Source: Gnetum montanum
Taxonomy: Eukaryota; Streptophyta; Gnetopsida; Gnetales; Gnetaceae
Assembly: GCA_015680685.1 (NCBI GenBank)
Contig: MNCI01000651.1
Coordinates: 1,543,832-1,607,831 of the forward strand
Direction of reading: 5' to 3'
Length of the DNA stretch: 64,000 nt
Within the stretch, counting starts at the first letter, position 1. Each line of letters begins with the position of its first letter. Of the stretch, positions 1 to 11,845 are shown piece after piece. Below the pieces are notes generated by a model that worked only from the letters and a program-made list of their open reading frames with translations, searched no databases and had not been told where the DNA came from. The translations under genes and the position numbers were made by a program.

Positions 1-158
1 GCTGTCTCTGGCAATTTTGATATATTTGGAAGCCTTTTTTTATCCTATGTATAATTGAATAGAAGTTATGTTAACAATTTGTTAAATAGGAAAGTGTCAA
101 AGTTCAAAGTATTTTATTTTCAGATTTGTCTAAAAGTTCAAATGTTTATTTAGTAAGA
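1..158. other. AT-rich flank, no gene seen
   Basis: AT-rich sequence before the first LINE. I see no coding similarity, splice signals or repeats here. Confidence 0.5.
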
Positions 159-250
159 AATTAAGTCTTATCAGAAAGTTTGTCTTGGCCATTCTGAGTC
201 AGGTGCTACGGACCATGGAATTAAGTCTTATCAGAAAGTTTGTCTTGGCC
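159..250. repeat. Direct repeat, 32-bp unit, period 60
   Basis: A 32-bp stretch ending in GTTTGTCTTGGCC occurs at 159-190 and again, identical, at 219-250. The second copy is the start of the conserved part of the LINE ORF1 domain. The first is an isolated duplicate at the element's 5' edge, as might arise by template slippage when the element inserted. Confidence 0.85.
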
Positions 251-499
251 GGCACTAGCCCTAAGCTGGAGTTGGTCAAGAAGTGGGTGGCAGTGCAATG
301 GTATTTTTGTCTGGTCGTGGTTTGCAATCTCCCAAGGGATTTGCTATTGTTTATCTTCAAAACTATGTCAGATCAGCATAAAGTTCTTCTGGGGGGCCCT
401 AGTTTTTCGGTGCCAATCATCCACTGGTGCCCTAGTGCACATCGAGATCCAAATTTGTTTTCTAGGATGCCAATGTGGATCCAAGTTTTCAGGATCTAG
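214..499 (+). pseudogene. LINE ORF1 fragment, DUF4283-like
   Basis: The reading frame from the ATG at 214 gives MELSLIRKFVLAGTSPKLEL followed by VKKW. It aligns residue for residue with the minus-strand ORF at 30263-30595 (VELSLIGKFVLVGAPPSLDL, then VKKW). This pattern is typical of the DUF4283 region of plant L1 ORF1 proteins, which are thought to bind RNA with a downstream CCHC knuckle. Here the knuckle is missing and the frame is lost soon after 499. It is a non-functional relic. Confidence 0.6.
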
Positions 500-639
500 T
501 GGGAGATGTGGACACCTGCCTTCCTACAGGTGATGACAAGTCTCTTTGGAGAGTTCATTACATTTGATAGATCCATGGCATCCTTGGATAGAATGGGGTA
601 GGGGGTTGGCCTCCCTTTCCCGTTGGCCTTTTGAGACTA

Positions 640-1010
640 TCGATACATCCATGTGGAGCATCACCATTTGGTTCCACCAAATAGGAATTTAGCTCACAAA
701 CTTTTATGCTGCACAGCAATGGGAGGAGCAGCTGAGGGAGCTACAGAGGATTGCTTTGTTAATCTTGGATTGGGGGAAGTGGATTCTGGTCAGGGACTTC
801 AATCAAAGCTTGTACCCGTGGGATAAGTCTAATGAGGCAACCCTAGAGCCTCTTGGGGCATAGTCATTCCTACAATTTCTAGAAGTTGATGACCTAGTGG
901 ACATGGACATCAAGGGTTTCCAATTCACATGGTGCAATTGAAGAAAAGGTAAGGACACAGTCATGACAAAGATTGACAGGATTTGGGTGGGCTTGGTCCT
1001 ATTGATGGAC
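640..1010 (+). pseudogene. LINE endonuclease remnant, C-terminal half
   Basis: Conceptual translation with stops shows the order expected for the C-terminal half of an APE-type (exonuclease-endonuclease-phosphatase) domain: a DFNQSLYP block (usually GDFN), then FQFTWCN, then KIDRIWV. These enzymes nick target DNA to start reverse transcription. The GDFN glycine is replaced and several stops interrupt the frame, so the domain is dead. The N-terminal half is not recognisable. Confidence 0.65.
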
Positions 1011-1068
1011 CAGGGGTGACTATTTTGGGGAAGGAGTAGGTGCCAAGTAGGTCCCCTAGTACTTGTTT

Positions 1069-1085
1069 TGTGTGTGTGTGTGTGG
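1069..1085. repeat. (GT)n microsatellite
   Basis: A short run of GT dinucleotides inside the decayed LINE, between the endonuclease and RT regions. Confidence 0.85.
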
Positions 1086-1553
1086 AATGATTTTGGTTAG
1101 CTAAGCCTTGATTTAGACTGTTGGTGGAGAAAATTTGGAAGGACTAACCCTCCCCCACTAATGCTAGGGATTTTCTTAAGCAAGGGCTCACTTTGCTGAA
1201 ATAGCACATTAGGGCATTGAAGTTGAAGGATAACTTTTCCTTTAGGTCCTGCAGTGGGTTGTTGCTAGAGCACTTAGAGGTGATTCAGGCAACACAGGAG
1301 TGGAGATAGGGCCTTGACGATAACGAGGGGGGCAGTGCTTGCGGAACTCCAAAATCTAGATGTTGAGGAGGAAACCTATTGAAGGCAACAAGGGCATGCA
1401 TGCTAGCACCAAGAGGAGGATAGGAATACTTGTTTTTTCTTCGCTAATGCCAATTTGGTGCAGATTTCCAAATAGATTCATAGAATTAATGTTGCATGTG
1501 CTACAGTGGAGGGGAAACAAGAAGTTGCCTATGCACTAATGGCTTACTGGTTA

Positions 1554-2880
1554 TGCCTCTCTCTATTGATATTGGGCAGATCCTAAATGAAGCTGATAAT
1601 CAACAGCTGTTAGCCCCGTTTAGCCGGGAAGAATTAGTGGAGGGTCTTGCTTCTATGAAAGGGGGGAAGGCACCTAGTCCTAATAGTTGGCCTGTGGAAT
1701 TTTCCCAAGCTTTCATTGATGTTCTAGGGGATAATTTATTGGATGCCTTTAACACCATGTTGCATTGGAGGCAAGTCTGGCAGGAGATCAATTGCTCTCA
1801 ATTGGTGCTTATCCCCAAGATGGCTAATCCAATGACTCTTGCTCATTTCCAGCCAATTGGGATGTGCAACACTCTGCTTCACCTATTTACAAAAATGCTG
1901 AGGGCTCGGATGGGACCCATGATGCCACGTTTAATTGGGCAGCAACAAGCCAAATTCGTCAAGGGTAGGTTCATTCAAGACAAGGTCATTCTAGTGTAGG
2001 AAGTGATGCACTCGTGGAAAGCGACTAAATACCCAAGTATGTGCCTCAAACTTGATATTACGAAAGCATATGACACAATGTCTTGGAGTGCCCTCAAGGA
2101 TATAATGCTATGAAAAGGTTTCCACCCGAACTTTGTGGATCTTTGCATACATATTCAAATGTTGGGGGCCTTCTCGCTGGATTTGGAGGGCCAACTTTGG
2201 GGGTCCTCCTCCCCTAGCAAGGGGTTACGTCAAGGGGATCCCCTTTCACGGTATCTATTTATCATTGTCATGGACACAATGCGGGCCTATTGCACGTTGG
2301 AGGGTGTGAGAGGTCTAGATATTAGAGGTGTCAATTGCTTGGTTGAACATTACGCTGATGATACCATTTTGTTTTCTTAGGCAGCGGTGTCTCAAACATT
2401 GGCAATCAAGAGGATGCTACAACGTATGGCTAAAGAGATCGGATTGGAGATCAATCGGGGTAAGTCAATGGTTCATCTGCAAAATACATATGCCAAGATT
2501 CAAGGTCAAATTGTGCGAATCTTGGGGATCTTACCAAGATCCATTAAAGGCACTTATCTTGGGTTACCTCTATATGATTGACATTGGCAGCATGTGTGGG
2601 GTAGTCTCCTTCGGCGGCTGCAATATAAGATTGGTCATTGGATGGCTTGGTTCTTAACTCCAGCTGGGAGGTCCCTATTGGCTACATTGGCTCTTTTGGC
2701 TATTACTCGTACATGGCTTTGGCTGCTTCTCCCCCGACACACATCATACAAAAAGTTGATCAACTAATTGGGAATTTCACGTGGTTGGGGGTAAAGGGGA
2801 TGATCGATTGCATCTGGTTGGGTGGGATACGATGGCCAGGCCTAAAAATGTCAAGGGCTTGGGAGCCTCCGATTCCAAGA
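1554..2880 (+). pseudogene. LINE reverse transcriptase, broken
   Basis: RT domain of LINE copy A. Visible blocks in order: QLVLIPK near 1800, CLKLDITKAYDTMSW near 2045-2085 (RT motif A), GLRQGDPLSRYLF near 2225-2260, and YADDTILFS near 2350-2380 (motif C, catalytic Asp pair intact), then YLGLPLYD near 2550-2578. In-frame stops at about 1999, 2113, 2380 and 2580 prevent translation. The blocks match the L1 clade of plant LINEs. The same region in copy C has YAND in place of YADD. Confidence 0.88.
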
Positions 2881-3083
2881 TATCATTGCGATGGGGTACC
2901 AGGGGCTTCTTAATCAACTACTTCAGCATGACTACAGTCCAGCCAAATGGATTACTCTTATGAACAATAAATATCAACAATGGGAGGCCATTGCGGGTGA
3001 TTCTCATATCTAGCGGGCATTATGCACACATGCACGAGAGACGATGGTGTTGGGGCTTTTGGGTGTGCCACCAAAGCAGCTGG

Positions 3084-3157
3084 TCAAAGCTAAATATCCG
3101 AAGGTTAGGGGATGGCAGGGTCAAAGCTAAATATCCTAAGGTTAGGGGATGGTAGGG
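3084..3157. repeat. 37-bp tandem duplication
   Basis: A unit beginning TCAAAGCTAAATATCC and ending near GGGGATGG occurs at 3084 and again at 3121. Only a few substitutions separate the two. It is a local duplication just upstream of the zinc-knuckle region. Confidence 0.85.
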
Positions 3158-3185
3158 GTTATGGAAGGGCCAAGTCCCCAAAAAA

Positions 3186-3400
3186 ATGAAAATGTTTATA
3201 TGGCTTGTCAGTCATTCTACTATCCCAATGCAGCATGAATTACAATGGCAAGGGGTTACTGTTGATCCCACGTGTCCCTTTTGCAAATTGTGCACATTAT
3301 TTTCCAAAACTCATTTTCACGAAGAGTTTGGCAAACGACAAACATCCAACCGGCAGTTGTGTTTGACAATGATTCCTAGGCTATTGCGATCCTATGGGTG
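3186..3400 (+). pseudogene. LINE zf-RVT zinc-knuckle region
   Basis: The frame from 3186 reads MKMFIWLVSHSTIPMQHELQ and then reaches TCPFCK. This is the layout of the zf-RVT domain found after the RT of plant L1 elements: a K-x-F-I-W-L start, then a C-x2-C pair. The distal H/C ligands are no longer clear because of a frameshift near 3330. Copy C has the matching KAFIWLIHH and CPLC at 26105-26440. Confidence 0.6.
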
Positions 3401-3719
3401 CTCTAGAGAATGCAGAACTACAGAGTTTTTAGGGGGATCCTGCCACCACCTCTGGCACAAGTTGCTATGGTTGGAGTGCAGCTTTGGTGGGAGGCGCATT
3501 TGGCAATGGGAGTGACACCCACCTACAAGCCATCTTGTACAAAGTACCAGGAGAACCCAATTCTCTAGAATATGGTTTCCAGGGTGGGGTGGATAGATGT
3601 GCTAGCTTTGCTCAAGGGGGGACCCTAACCTAGAAGATGGGCACTTTTATACCAATTGGCAAGGGGATAGGACACACTTTAGGATGGTGCGCATTGAGCT
3701 TACAGAGGAGGCGATTGTG

Positions 3720-4061
3720 AACTACTTACGCATGTTGACGAGGGGGGAGGAGGTGCCACTTCGGGGGCAGGGGCTGTAGGATGCTTAGGATTTCTTCGTG
3801 GGGCTGGTGCCTAAGACCAAGAGTGGTCAGGTCCTAAAGGCGACGTTGGACCCTCTATGGCAAGATGTGGCGGTTCTAGTCAATAGGTTCTTCATGCACT
3901 CTGACAACACCTGGAAGTTGTTGGGAGTGCACTTCAGTTTCATGCAAAGCCTCCAAAAGGGGTATATGGTTAATTTGCCTCATTTTTTCCTAGCGACGTT
4001 GCAACAACAAAAGAGGGGTACACATTTAGGCCTTATTTTAGCTCTATGGCTGGTGACTTAG
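3720..4061 (+). pseudogene. LINE C-terminal conserved module (HLGLILALW)
   Basis: Downstream of the zinc knuckle, a region includes HFSFMQSLQKGYMVNLPHFF and ends HLGLILALW. Related text appears in copy B (HFAFL, then HLGLILALW, about 8200-8360) and in copy C (about 25430-25700, minus strand, frameshifted). Retention in three copies says it was part of the ancestral ORF. The layout recalls the plant 'putative plant transposon protein' region found in other retroelements, but that is only a suggestion. Confidence 0.5.
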
Positions 4062-4299
4062 GGGAAGGTTCAACTAGAACCGACAGCGTCTCAAGTTTAG
4101 GCAGAGTATGGCCATCAGCGGCTGCGTTGCATGGACCTAAAGGCAGAGTTAGAGGACTCCGATGACCAAGGGGATTGGTGGATCTGCATGCTAGGGAGGG
4201 TTTTGGAGGGATTCCATCGAGCGTTCTAGCTCAATCCCTAAAATGACAAAGTGGGAATAAGCCAATAGAGGCAGGGTCTAGGACTGTAGGGGAGTCGGG

Positions 4300-4710
4300 A
4301 CCTAGTTGAAGTAGTAATGCTGCATGCACTGGAGGCTGACTTGCAACAGCAAATCCAGGAGGAAGCATGCCAGCAAGAGGCCCAGGAGAGGGAGGATCAA
4401 GAACGCAAGGAATAGGAAGAGAGAGAGGTGGCCTAGATTCAACAATAGTTGGATCAGGCGCATGAGAGCGGAGCACGAACCTGGCTGAAAGAGTGACGAT
4501 GCCCCTATGTGATAATGAATATTGGTCCCCTAGGGGACCCTAAGGAAGCATAACAAATGGAGGGGGAAGAAGCTGCACCCAAACAACATAGGGGATGAAG
4601 CAGAATGCACTAGGAAAGCTGAAGCCTTTAAGGATTTCCAGCATGTGGCAGCTTTTGTCAACGCAAAGTGGTACAAGGCTATTCTGGATGCTATTCACGC
4701 TCAAGAATAG
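4300..4710 (+). pseudogene. LINE Glu-rich coil plus J-domain-like C-terminus
   Basis: A Glu/Gln/Arg-rich stretch (about 4340-4490, coiled-coil-like) leads into CPYVIMNIG at 4500. After one frameshift comes KKLHPNNIGDEAE, then EAFKDFQHVAAFV, then AILDAIHAQE and a stop at 4708-4710. This parallels a J domain: YxxLGI start, helix II with HPD (here HPN at 4576-4584), and helix III with an AF..FQ.A core. J domains recruit Hsp70. The HPD aspartate is changed here, and the frame is broken, so this copy is inactive. Copies at 21153-21374 and 24434-24652 share the arrangement. Confidence 0.6.
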
Positions 4711-5042
4711 GTTATATGCCGTTGTACGCACCTGCCATGCCATATATAGGTGGTGACCTTGGGCTTTGGGTTTTGTTGGTTTCTAGTAGCCCTGTCTCTT
4801 TGTTTTGTTGGGTCTTTTGACTAGTGGGTTAGTGTTGGGGGGTCCACAAGGGTGACTCACCAATTTTGATTTTTTGATGTTGGGCAGTTGGTAGGTGGGG
4901 TCTAGGTTGGCCTTGCCTTTTGTGATGGGGGCTTTTCTTTCTAGGAGTGGAGGGGAGAGACCTCCCCTCATTTTTGGGGCTGTACAAATCTCATGTAATT
5001 TTCTTTTTACGATTAATCTAACCTGAATACTTTTCAAAAAAA

Positions 5043-7670
5043 GGAAATCTTGCATAGAATGTTTACAGCAATGCTATTTGATTGTGATGACTATCTTTTT
5101 CTTGGAAAATCAGCAATTGGTTGAGAGCAACATCTGAATACAGTGTTTTTGTGCCAATTAGACATGATTCATTTTACTAACCTTTTGTTGCTGTTGAAAT
5201 TCTAAAAGATCAGAAATTACAGTTGAGGAATATTAGAATCTATTCTAACTTGATTAGAAAATCAAAATACATCTGTCCGTCTAACATAAGCAAAATCAAA
5301 AGAAAAGTGGTATGCTATCTTTAATAGCAGGCAGCTAAAGCACATATGATATTACATGTACTCAGTATTTGAAAATGCTATCAAAAAATTTGTTATCATT
5401 AATTATGATTTGTTGATGTCTGTTGTTGTCATGACAACAGCTTGGGTGCTCGCATGTTTATTGTTTCTTATAGTATCTGAATGGGTCAATTAATGCGATT
5501 TCCCTCTCTATTGTTATTCTAATCTTTGAAAATGTGTTATGGAAGCATGAAAAATGATTACAAGGGATAAGCAAAAGGACATGAAGGGACAACACAGAAC
5601 TTCCTTCTTGTTTCCATGACAAAGTGATGATGTGGTAAAATACTTATGTTTTTGTCATGGCCTTGTGATTAGCTTTGATTCCTCTATTAGAGTTTCAATA
5701 ATTTGATTTGTGAATTATTGTTCTGCATGATTATTGTCCTGACTGGCCAGTTCTTTGTTTAAACAAGTTTAGTAAGCCACACTATCTAATTTCTAATTTT
5801 CCATTTTTTACGAACAATGAATATTATATAGTTGGTAAAAATATTGTGAATAAACGTGGAGATAGTGTCATAGTTGCAATAATTTTGTTGTATATCGTTT
5901 TGCAATTTATCCAGCTTATGAATAAAATGTTTTCCAACATTTTGACTCTCCATATAACTGATTATGTAGCTTGCAGTTCACAAGTCACAAGTTTGATCCT
6001 GAGGAAAATTCTGAAACAAGTCCCAATCTAGAGGCATGGTAGGGCTACGGCATTGGGTAGACAATTGGCCATAAGGTAACCAGCATCAAATTCTTTACCT
6101 AGCTTAACAGTTAACACGTTATAATGGGATAAAGGCACCATACTAATAATGATGATATGTCTGATTATGTTTTGATATGTATAATTTAGAATTGTTGAGG
6201 CAGATTGATTGAGTTGATTTTTCTGTTGCTTACCTAGAAGGCTATGAACATGATTACAAGTTTAGTTGTTTTCACATTTGTATTGCAGCTTAGGTGCATA
6301 GCATCTATTGAGAAATGTCAACACTCATATTGGCATTTACTTCTAGCTAGATCCTTGGGTCGTTGTTTGCATTATATAATTCTCTTTGTTTATGACTTAC
6401 TTCTTGTGCTTAATTTATTGTTACCAATGCTAGACCATAAATAAAAATGCAGACAGGATAATGGATTGCCTTTTCAGGTAAAAGATTTCAAATCGCAGAT
6501 TGCTTGGACTTGCAACCAAAATCGTGTGGAATCATATAAGTAACAAACAATTTGAAACAAAGATTTTGAAAGATTTTTGCAATAGCCAAATATTTCTATT
6601 AACAAAAACATAAAAAAGCATACAGTAGATTCACACGAGCAAGGTAAGGCTTCTTGTTTTAATGACTCTTGTTTCTATTGTTGGAAAGCTTCATGTGGAA
6701 CATGGCATTCATTAAGGGACATAAGCATGAGCAAGGTACACACAGACTGCATCCACAACTATGGTAGGCTAACAGTAGCAATGCTAAATACTTTCCTTGA
6801 GTTCCAACCAAAGGCTTTGACATTGCTGGCAATCATCGTCATACTCGTATTGCATTGCTTATGAATGCCTAAAATGCCAAATAAGATAAACAAACTATCA
6901 CTAGTGTCAGGTTCCAACAGCCTTCAATGTTAAACTACTACCCATGTAGATAAAAATGGTGCCAAAACCACAGATGCACCATTCGAAGCACCACTACCAT
7001 CATGGATGTTCATGTTTCATTAAATTTGGCTAGTTTTGTCAGATGAAACCAACTACAGGAAGACACAGATGCAAATAGACCATAACAACAGAGTGCAGAA
7101 CTATAAAATCATGCACATTTGATTCCAAACTCACGATTTTAAAATGCACATTTTTCTATGGATCACAATGCACTCAATATGGCAATTCTGATCTGATTCA
7201 ATGCATTTTCTCTGGCTCACAATCTGGAATCATCTAGATCACAATTCTGATCCACATTTTTAATCTATGTGATAGACAAATTGCAAGCTAAACTTATGAA
7301 GGTCAAATATTGCTTTCCTTGCAGGACTATGACTCACCTCCCTTTATTTCACTTTTTAAGACATGTAAGTGCATGGGATGTGCTAGGATGATGAAAGAGA
7401 GATGTGACTCAAAGGTCAAGTAAAGCATAGCTAGACGTAGATGTTGATCAATAGGAGTAACTTGCTTTCTTGTAAATTTGAATCTAGTGTAGTCGAACTA
7501 TTGATGTCACCTCATAATATGATTTGAAATACTGTAAAATAATGATAGATGAACAGTTAAGCTCCTATTTTGACTGTTACTGGTAATATCTTCGTTATTA
7601 TTGTTCATTTAAAGTTTAATGATTTACATTATACCATTGTTAACAATTTTGGTGTTAATATGCCCTAATG
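5043..7670. other. Unassigned AT-rich interval
   Basis: About 2.6 kb between LINE copies A and B. I find only short open frames (the longest 66 codons at 6244-6444), no recognised domain and no clear repeats. It lies on the downstream side of the partial LPP gene and could be intron or intergenic DNA. Confidence 0.4.
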
Positions 7671-7671
7671 G

Positions 7672-9352
7672 AGACTCCAAGGGGACCGCCATGCTCTAGA
7701 CAATGTGGAAATTTAGAAATAACCTCATCTTTCAAGGTCAACGGCTCCTATCACTGATTTCAGCTGCTGCTGCTAGAACATGGTCATAGCAGAAATCCTC
7801 GTGGAGCATGGGGCGAGCACAATATTGTGAGCCGGTGGTGGGAGAGTTCTAGCAGGACAAAGAACTATGGCAATTGGTTACAAGGGTGGGGTGGGACAAG
7901 TTGCTGGATCATATTGAAGGGGTGCCTGATCTTGCAGATGGCGCCTTTTCGAGAATTGGGAAGGGGAGACAACAATATGCAGAGGAAGACAGATTTAGCT
8001 AACGAAGTCAACGATGGCGGTGGTGTTGGGGGTGCCATCAAGTGGGTGGGGGTGGGAAGGTGATCCCATCAATACTTCACAGCTTTCAGTACGCATCTGA
8101 ATTGTTTGGGAGAGGGATCCTAAAGATGGCAACTAGGCATGCTCCCAAGTCTACACTACCACGGATTTGGCAGGCGGTAGCAACTTTAATTGACAAATTT
8201 TTGGTGCAATCGAGCAGCTCAAATAGACTTGTAGGGGCTCACTTTGCCTTCCTTTAGTGCCTGAAATTTGGCATGCATGCGAACATCCCAAGATTCTTGC
8301 TAGAGTTCCTGATGAGGAAACAGCCTAGTGGGCATCTTGGTCTGATTCTAGCCTTATGGTGGTCGGGGACACCGATCATTTTGAAGGAGCCGCAATCTGA
8401 GCCATAGTGGGTGTATTATAAGAGGCGGCTCCATTACACTATTAATGGAGGATAGACAAGTGAGGGGCGGNNNNNNNNNNNNNNNNNGGTGGGTGTGTGT
8501 GGTGGGGGGGATGGATGGCGGCGAAGGCAATTGAGGGAGGAAGCTAAGAGCAAAAAGGTAAACCCTTACGAGATGGTGCAGGGCAAGCAAGAGGCAGTTA
8601 TCATGATGACACGCTGCGAGCTTGATGCCCTTGTACAAACAGCTAGGAGTGAAGTGGCGGGGACAGCGCATGAAGAGACAGAAGCGAAAGGAGAGGTGCA
8701 GTGGGATGCACATGTGTGGCAACTAACGACGCTAGTTGCATGCCAAAGGGCAAAGCTGTAGAACCTACTCCATAGGAACAAAGCACGACGGGAAGAGACC
8801 AACAACCAACTAATGGAAAGCGCGATGAACACACAAACTCCAACATAAGAGGAACAATAGGCACAGAGGCGACCAATGGATACCCAAGTCTATGAGCAGA
8901 ATACAAACAAGGAAGGCCAAGATGTTTGCAGACAAATGCTACAGTAGGACAAGGAGCATAGGAATCTTCCAAGAAAGCCTAACAGAGTCACCACACAAGA
9001 AAGCATACATTGGTGGAATCCCCACAAGGCATGATGGATGTTGTTGTGTTTTGTCTGTTTTGTCGCTTGTTTCTTTCACTTGCAGGGATGGAAAGAGCAT
9101 GTTGAATTAGGTGATTTCAAGCACAATGTGGATAGCCTACCTAGGCCTTCATGGACATGGGGTTTTGTGTTTCAAGGGTGAGTCATTTTTGACAAGGGGT
9201 ATGTGGGGGTGGCAACTACTAGGAATGGCAACGTCCACCTAACTAGGGTCGGCTCGGGTAGTTGACAAGTATTGTTTGGTTTCATGAGCTGAGCAACTTG
9301 TACATATTATTTTCTCTGGTTTGAATAAATCCCAATCACTTCTCAAAAAAAA
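7672..9352 (+). mobile_element. LINE copy B, 5'-truncated
   Basis: The 3' part of a LINE related to copy A. It begins after the zinc-knuckle region, shows the HFAFL/HLGLILALW module at about 8200-8360, continues into a Glu/Lys/Gln-rich stretch (8489-8960), and ends in a 3' UTR and an A-run at about 9343-9352. No J-domain-like end is visible, so it may belong to a different subfamily or the segment is lost. Stops interrupt every frame. The element spans a 17-N assembly gap. Confidence 0.7.
8471..8487. other. Assembly gap (17 N)
   Basis: Seventeen unknown bases flanked by G-rich sequence inside LINE copy B. Confidence 0.99.
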
Positions 9353-9839
9353 AGAATGTGACTTTTTAGTCAAGGCTTGTGGCTTGCATCCTCAAGCCAC
9401 ATGTGAGATCCAAACAAGCTACCTATTGAGCTATACAAGCATTATGCAATTATTGAAATTACATTTGTCAAATAGATCCATAGGTAAAAATAGTTCCCAT
9501 TTTGGTTTCAGTTTGAATTTCACTAAAGAATAAACCATAGAACTTTAACACCCACTAGGGAACTGTGAGTATTAGTACGTATTTGTAGTAGTGTAGGAAC
9601 AGACCAAGTTTTTACTCTACATTTCATAAGTTAAGATGTTTGTTTGTGTCTTTTTAGGTGGGTTCTTTTATAGAAAAACAAGCTTGAAGGAGTGTTGGCG
9701 TGCAATGGGCAGCCTCTAGAATGATTATTTGCCATGGTTGAAGGCTAATTTTGAAGTGCTAAAAAGAATAACTGAAACATCTAAGAAAAGGTATGACCCT
9801 GGCTTAGACAAGCTACTACATTTCAGCAAGATCTAACCC

Positions 9840-11845
9840 TACCTTAGCACCCAACTCTAGGCTAGAAAGTATAAGAAAATGGTTGGATGTAAAATTTACT
9901 CCATGAGGAGCAATACAAACATAGATGGAATCATATCATCGCCACCTCTCTTTTCATACCACTAGGGATACTTAACACTACTTCACCAACTATTGTTACC
10001 TACCGTTAGACCATCTCTCAAAGGAAGCAACACTGGTTGTCTCTGAGCAATGAGGCTTATACCCATTCACATTGGTTCATCCAAAGTTCCTGACCCTCAT
10101 GCACTAATTTTGGGATGTGCTATCTTCTTATCAATTAAAGTTCACAAGTCAACCAAAAAACTTAGCAGTGGGATTGAATACCTAAGTCCAACTATTTCAA
10201 CTCCTCCAATTCTAGTGTAGTCAATTTGTATGGACATTGCCTAGGAGGGGCAATTCCCAATAACAATTCAATTTTGTGGTCCACCAACTGACACTCAAGT
10301 AACTCCTTTAACATCAAGTCCTTATACCTCCCTAAAACTACTTCAATTCTCCTATTCACCTAAGCCAAATCTTTACCTCCTCCTTCAACTTCTCTCAACA
10401 CTACAAAATACATAATCTAAGTCGAGTCTCTGGCCACCTTCATCATCATCATAGGGAACACAATTTAAAGATCCTAAGGTGTGCTATTCACTCCAAGTGC
10501 AAAAATCTTCATCACATAGGGTGGATTCTCATGCAAGATGTAAAGAAAAACAAGATGTGGAGCAACCAACACTTTAGCCTTCCTCAAAAAATCTTGTCCA
10601 TGGATGACTTGGAAAGAAGGTATGTCCAACACTATCCCACATGTACTGAAACCTTACTCACCATCCCAATACATTTGATTGCGTGAAACTTGGCTAACTT
10701 ACAAGATGCCAAGGCTAGCTTGACCTACAAGTTGAGATCACGAGTGATTTTCGACGTCAAGTAATTGTGGTTGGCACATGTGTCAACCAAAGCATTCATT
10801 GCCTTCTTAGAAAAGTTTACTAGAACCATCTAAACTGCATGCAAAGTGGTCCCTTGTTTCCCCCGCTCTCCCTGGACATTTTATTCCACCACCGCCAAAC
10901 TCCAAGAGATCTGCTGAATTACATCCCAATTTCCTATCTCTTCTCTGTCCTTCCCCTCAATTACTTGTAATTAAGCTTGTAGTTGGGGTACCTAAGAGCA
11001 TTCAACCTTTGATTGTCATTTTGTCCCCTTCCACCATTTTTTTTATTTGCATTTTGTAGACAATCCTTAGCAATATGACTCCTTGAACATAGTTGGATGC
11101 CTAGGAGGATTATTTATGGGTCCTCCAAAATGTGTTTGTTTGTCTACAAATATAAGAGCACAACATTTCCCATACCTGAGGTGAGAAGGTTGGCAACCTA
11201 GGGTAGTGGTAATGCACATACCTTTTAAGCCTTTAAAATTCTTTCCTCCAAATCCTCCAAACTTTTTACTCCCTTGTTGTACCTCTACCCCATTATTATC
11301 TTGTTTTGTGCCCCTATGATCCACTGAACCTGCAACCACTTGAAGTGCTTCTCTATATTCTGTGATTTTTTGGGTTTTAATCTCCCATTGCACCCAAGGC
11401 TTTAGGCCATTCAAAAAGAGTCTGTATTTGTCTGCTTCATTGATAACAACCTGTAGATTATCAATAACATCCCCCTACTACTCCATATGATTAATCAACA
11501 CAAAGTTTTGGGCCACTGTAAGTTCATGTTTGGTGTATGAATTCAGTTATGACAGAAAAGGTACCTCCATGGGATCAACTATCTCTTGGATCATTCTCGC
11601 CTTCTCAACAATAAGCAAACACCAGAGGATTCCACCATCAACGTTCAACAACTGACCCCACACTCCCACATCTTTTCAACTGATTCATTGATTGCCTCTG
11701 CCCCATTTCTTCCACTTCTATTGAAACATCTTCTATAATCAGTGCATCATCAAGAACAAGACCAAGATCTCCTCTCTTAACCTTCTTCATGCTGTCTATC
11801 ACAAGTTACTATCTTCCACTAGAGCCAAAACCTGTCTTTGATACC
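9840..11845 (-). pseudogene. Ty3/gypsy gag-protease-RT start, decayed
   Basis: Read on the minus strand from 11845. A PBS-like TGGTATCAAAGACAGG (11826-11841) precedes a gag-like region. The clearest frame is the 115-codon ORF at 11067-11414. Then comes ALVDTCANHNYLT near 10760-10800, a mutated aspartic protease site (usually D-T/S-G-A-T-H-N-F). Further on, LLLGIAPPRQCPYKLTTLEL near 10200-10300 matches the entry into a gypsy RT. Stops are frequent. This is the 5' part of a chromovirus-like element. Its LTR is not recognised. Confidence 0.65.
11826..11841 (-). other. Primer binding site, initiator-Met type
   Basis: The minus strand reads TGGTATCAAAGACAGG, close to the plant initiator tRNA-Met PBS (TGGTATCAGAGC). 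It sits just upstream of the minus-strand gag remnant. Confidence 0.55.

Larger units (their letters stand above)
191..5042 (+). mobile_element. L1-type LINE, copy A, decayed
   Basis: A non-LTR retrotransposon read on the plus strand, broken by many stops and frameshifts. In order it holds a DUF4283-like ORF1 piece, the end of an APE-type endonuclease, an RT with an intact YADD box, a zf-RVT zinc knuckle, a conserved module ending HLGLILALW, a Glu-rich stretch and a J-domain-like end. It finishes in a G/T-rich 3' UTR and a short A-run near 5036-5042. It is the same family as the minus-strand copy at 24.07-30.85 kb. I could not find a target-site duplication, and the 5' end is probably truncated. 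Confidence 0.85.

Noticed and set aside
8354-8972. Minus-strand ORFs across the N gap in LINE copy B
   Set aside because: They oppose the plus-strand LINE reading and cross or abut the 17-N gap; composition is that of an antisense frame.
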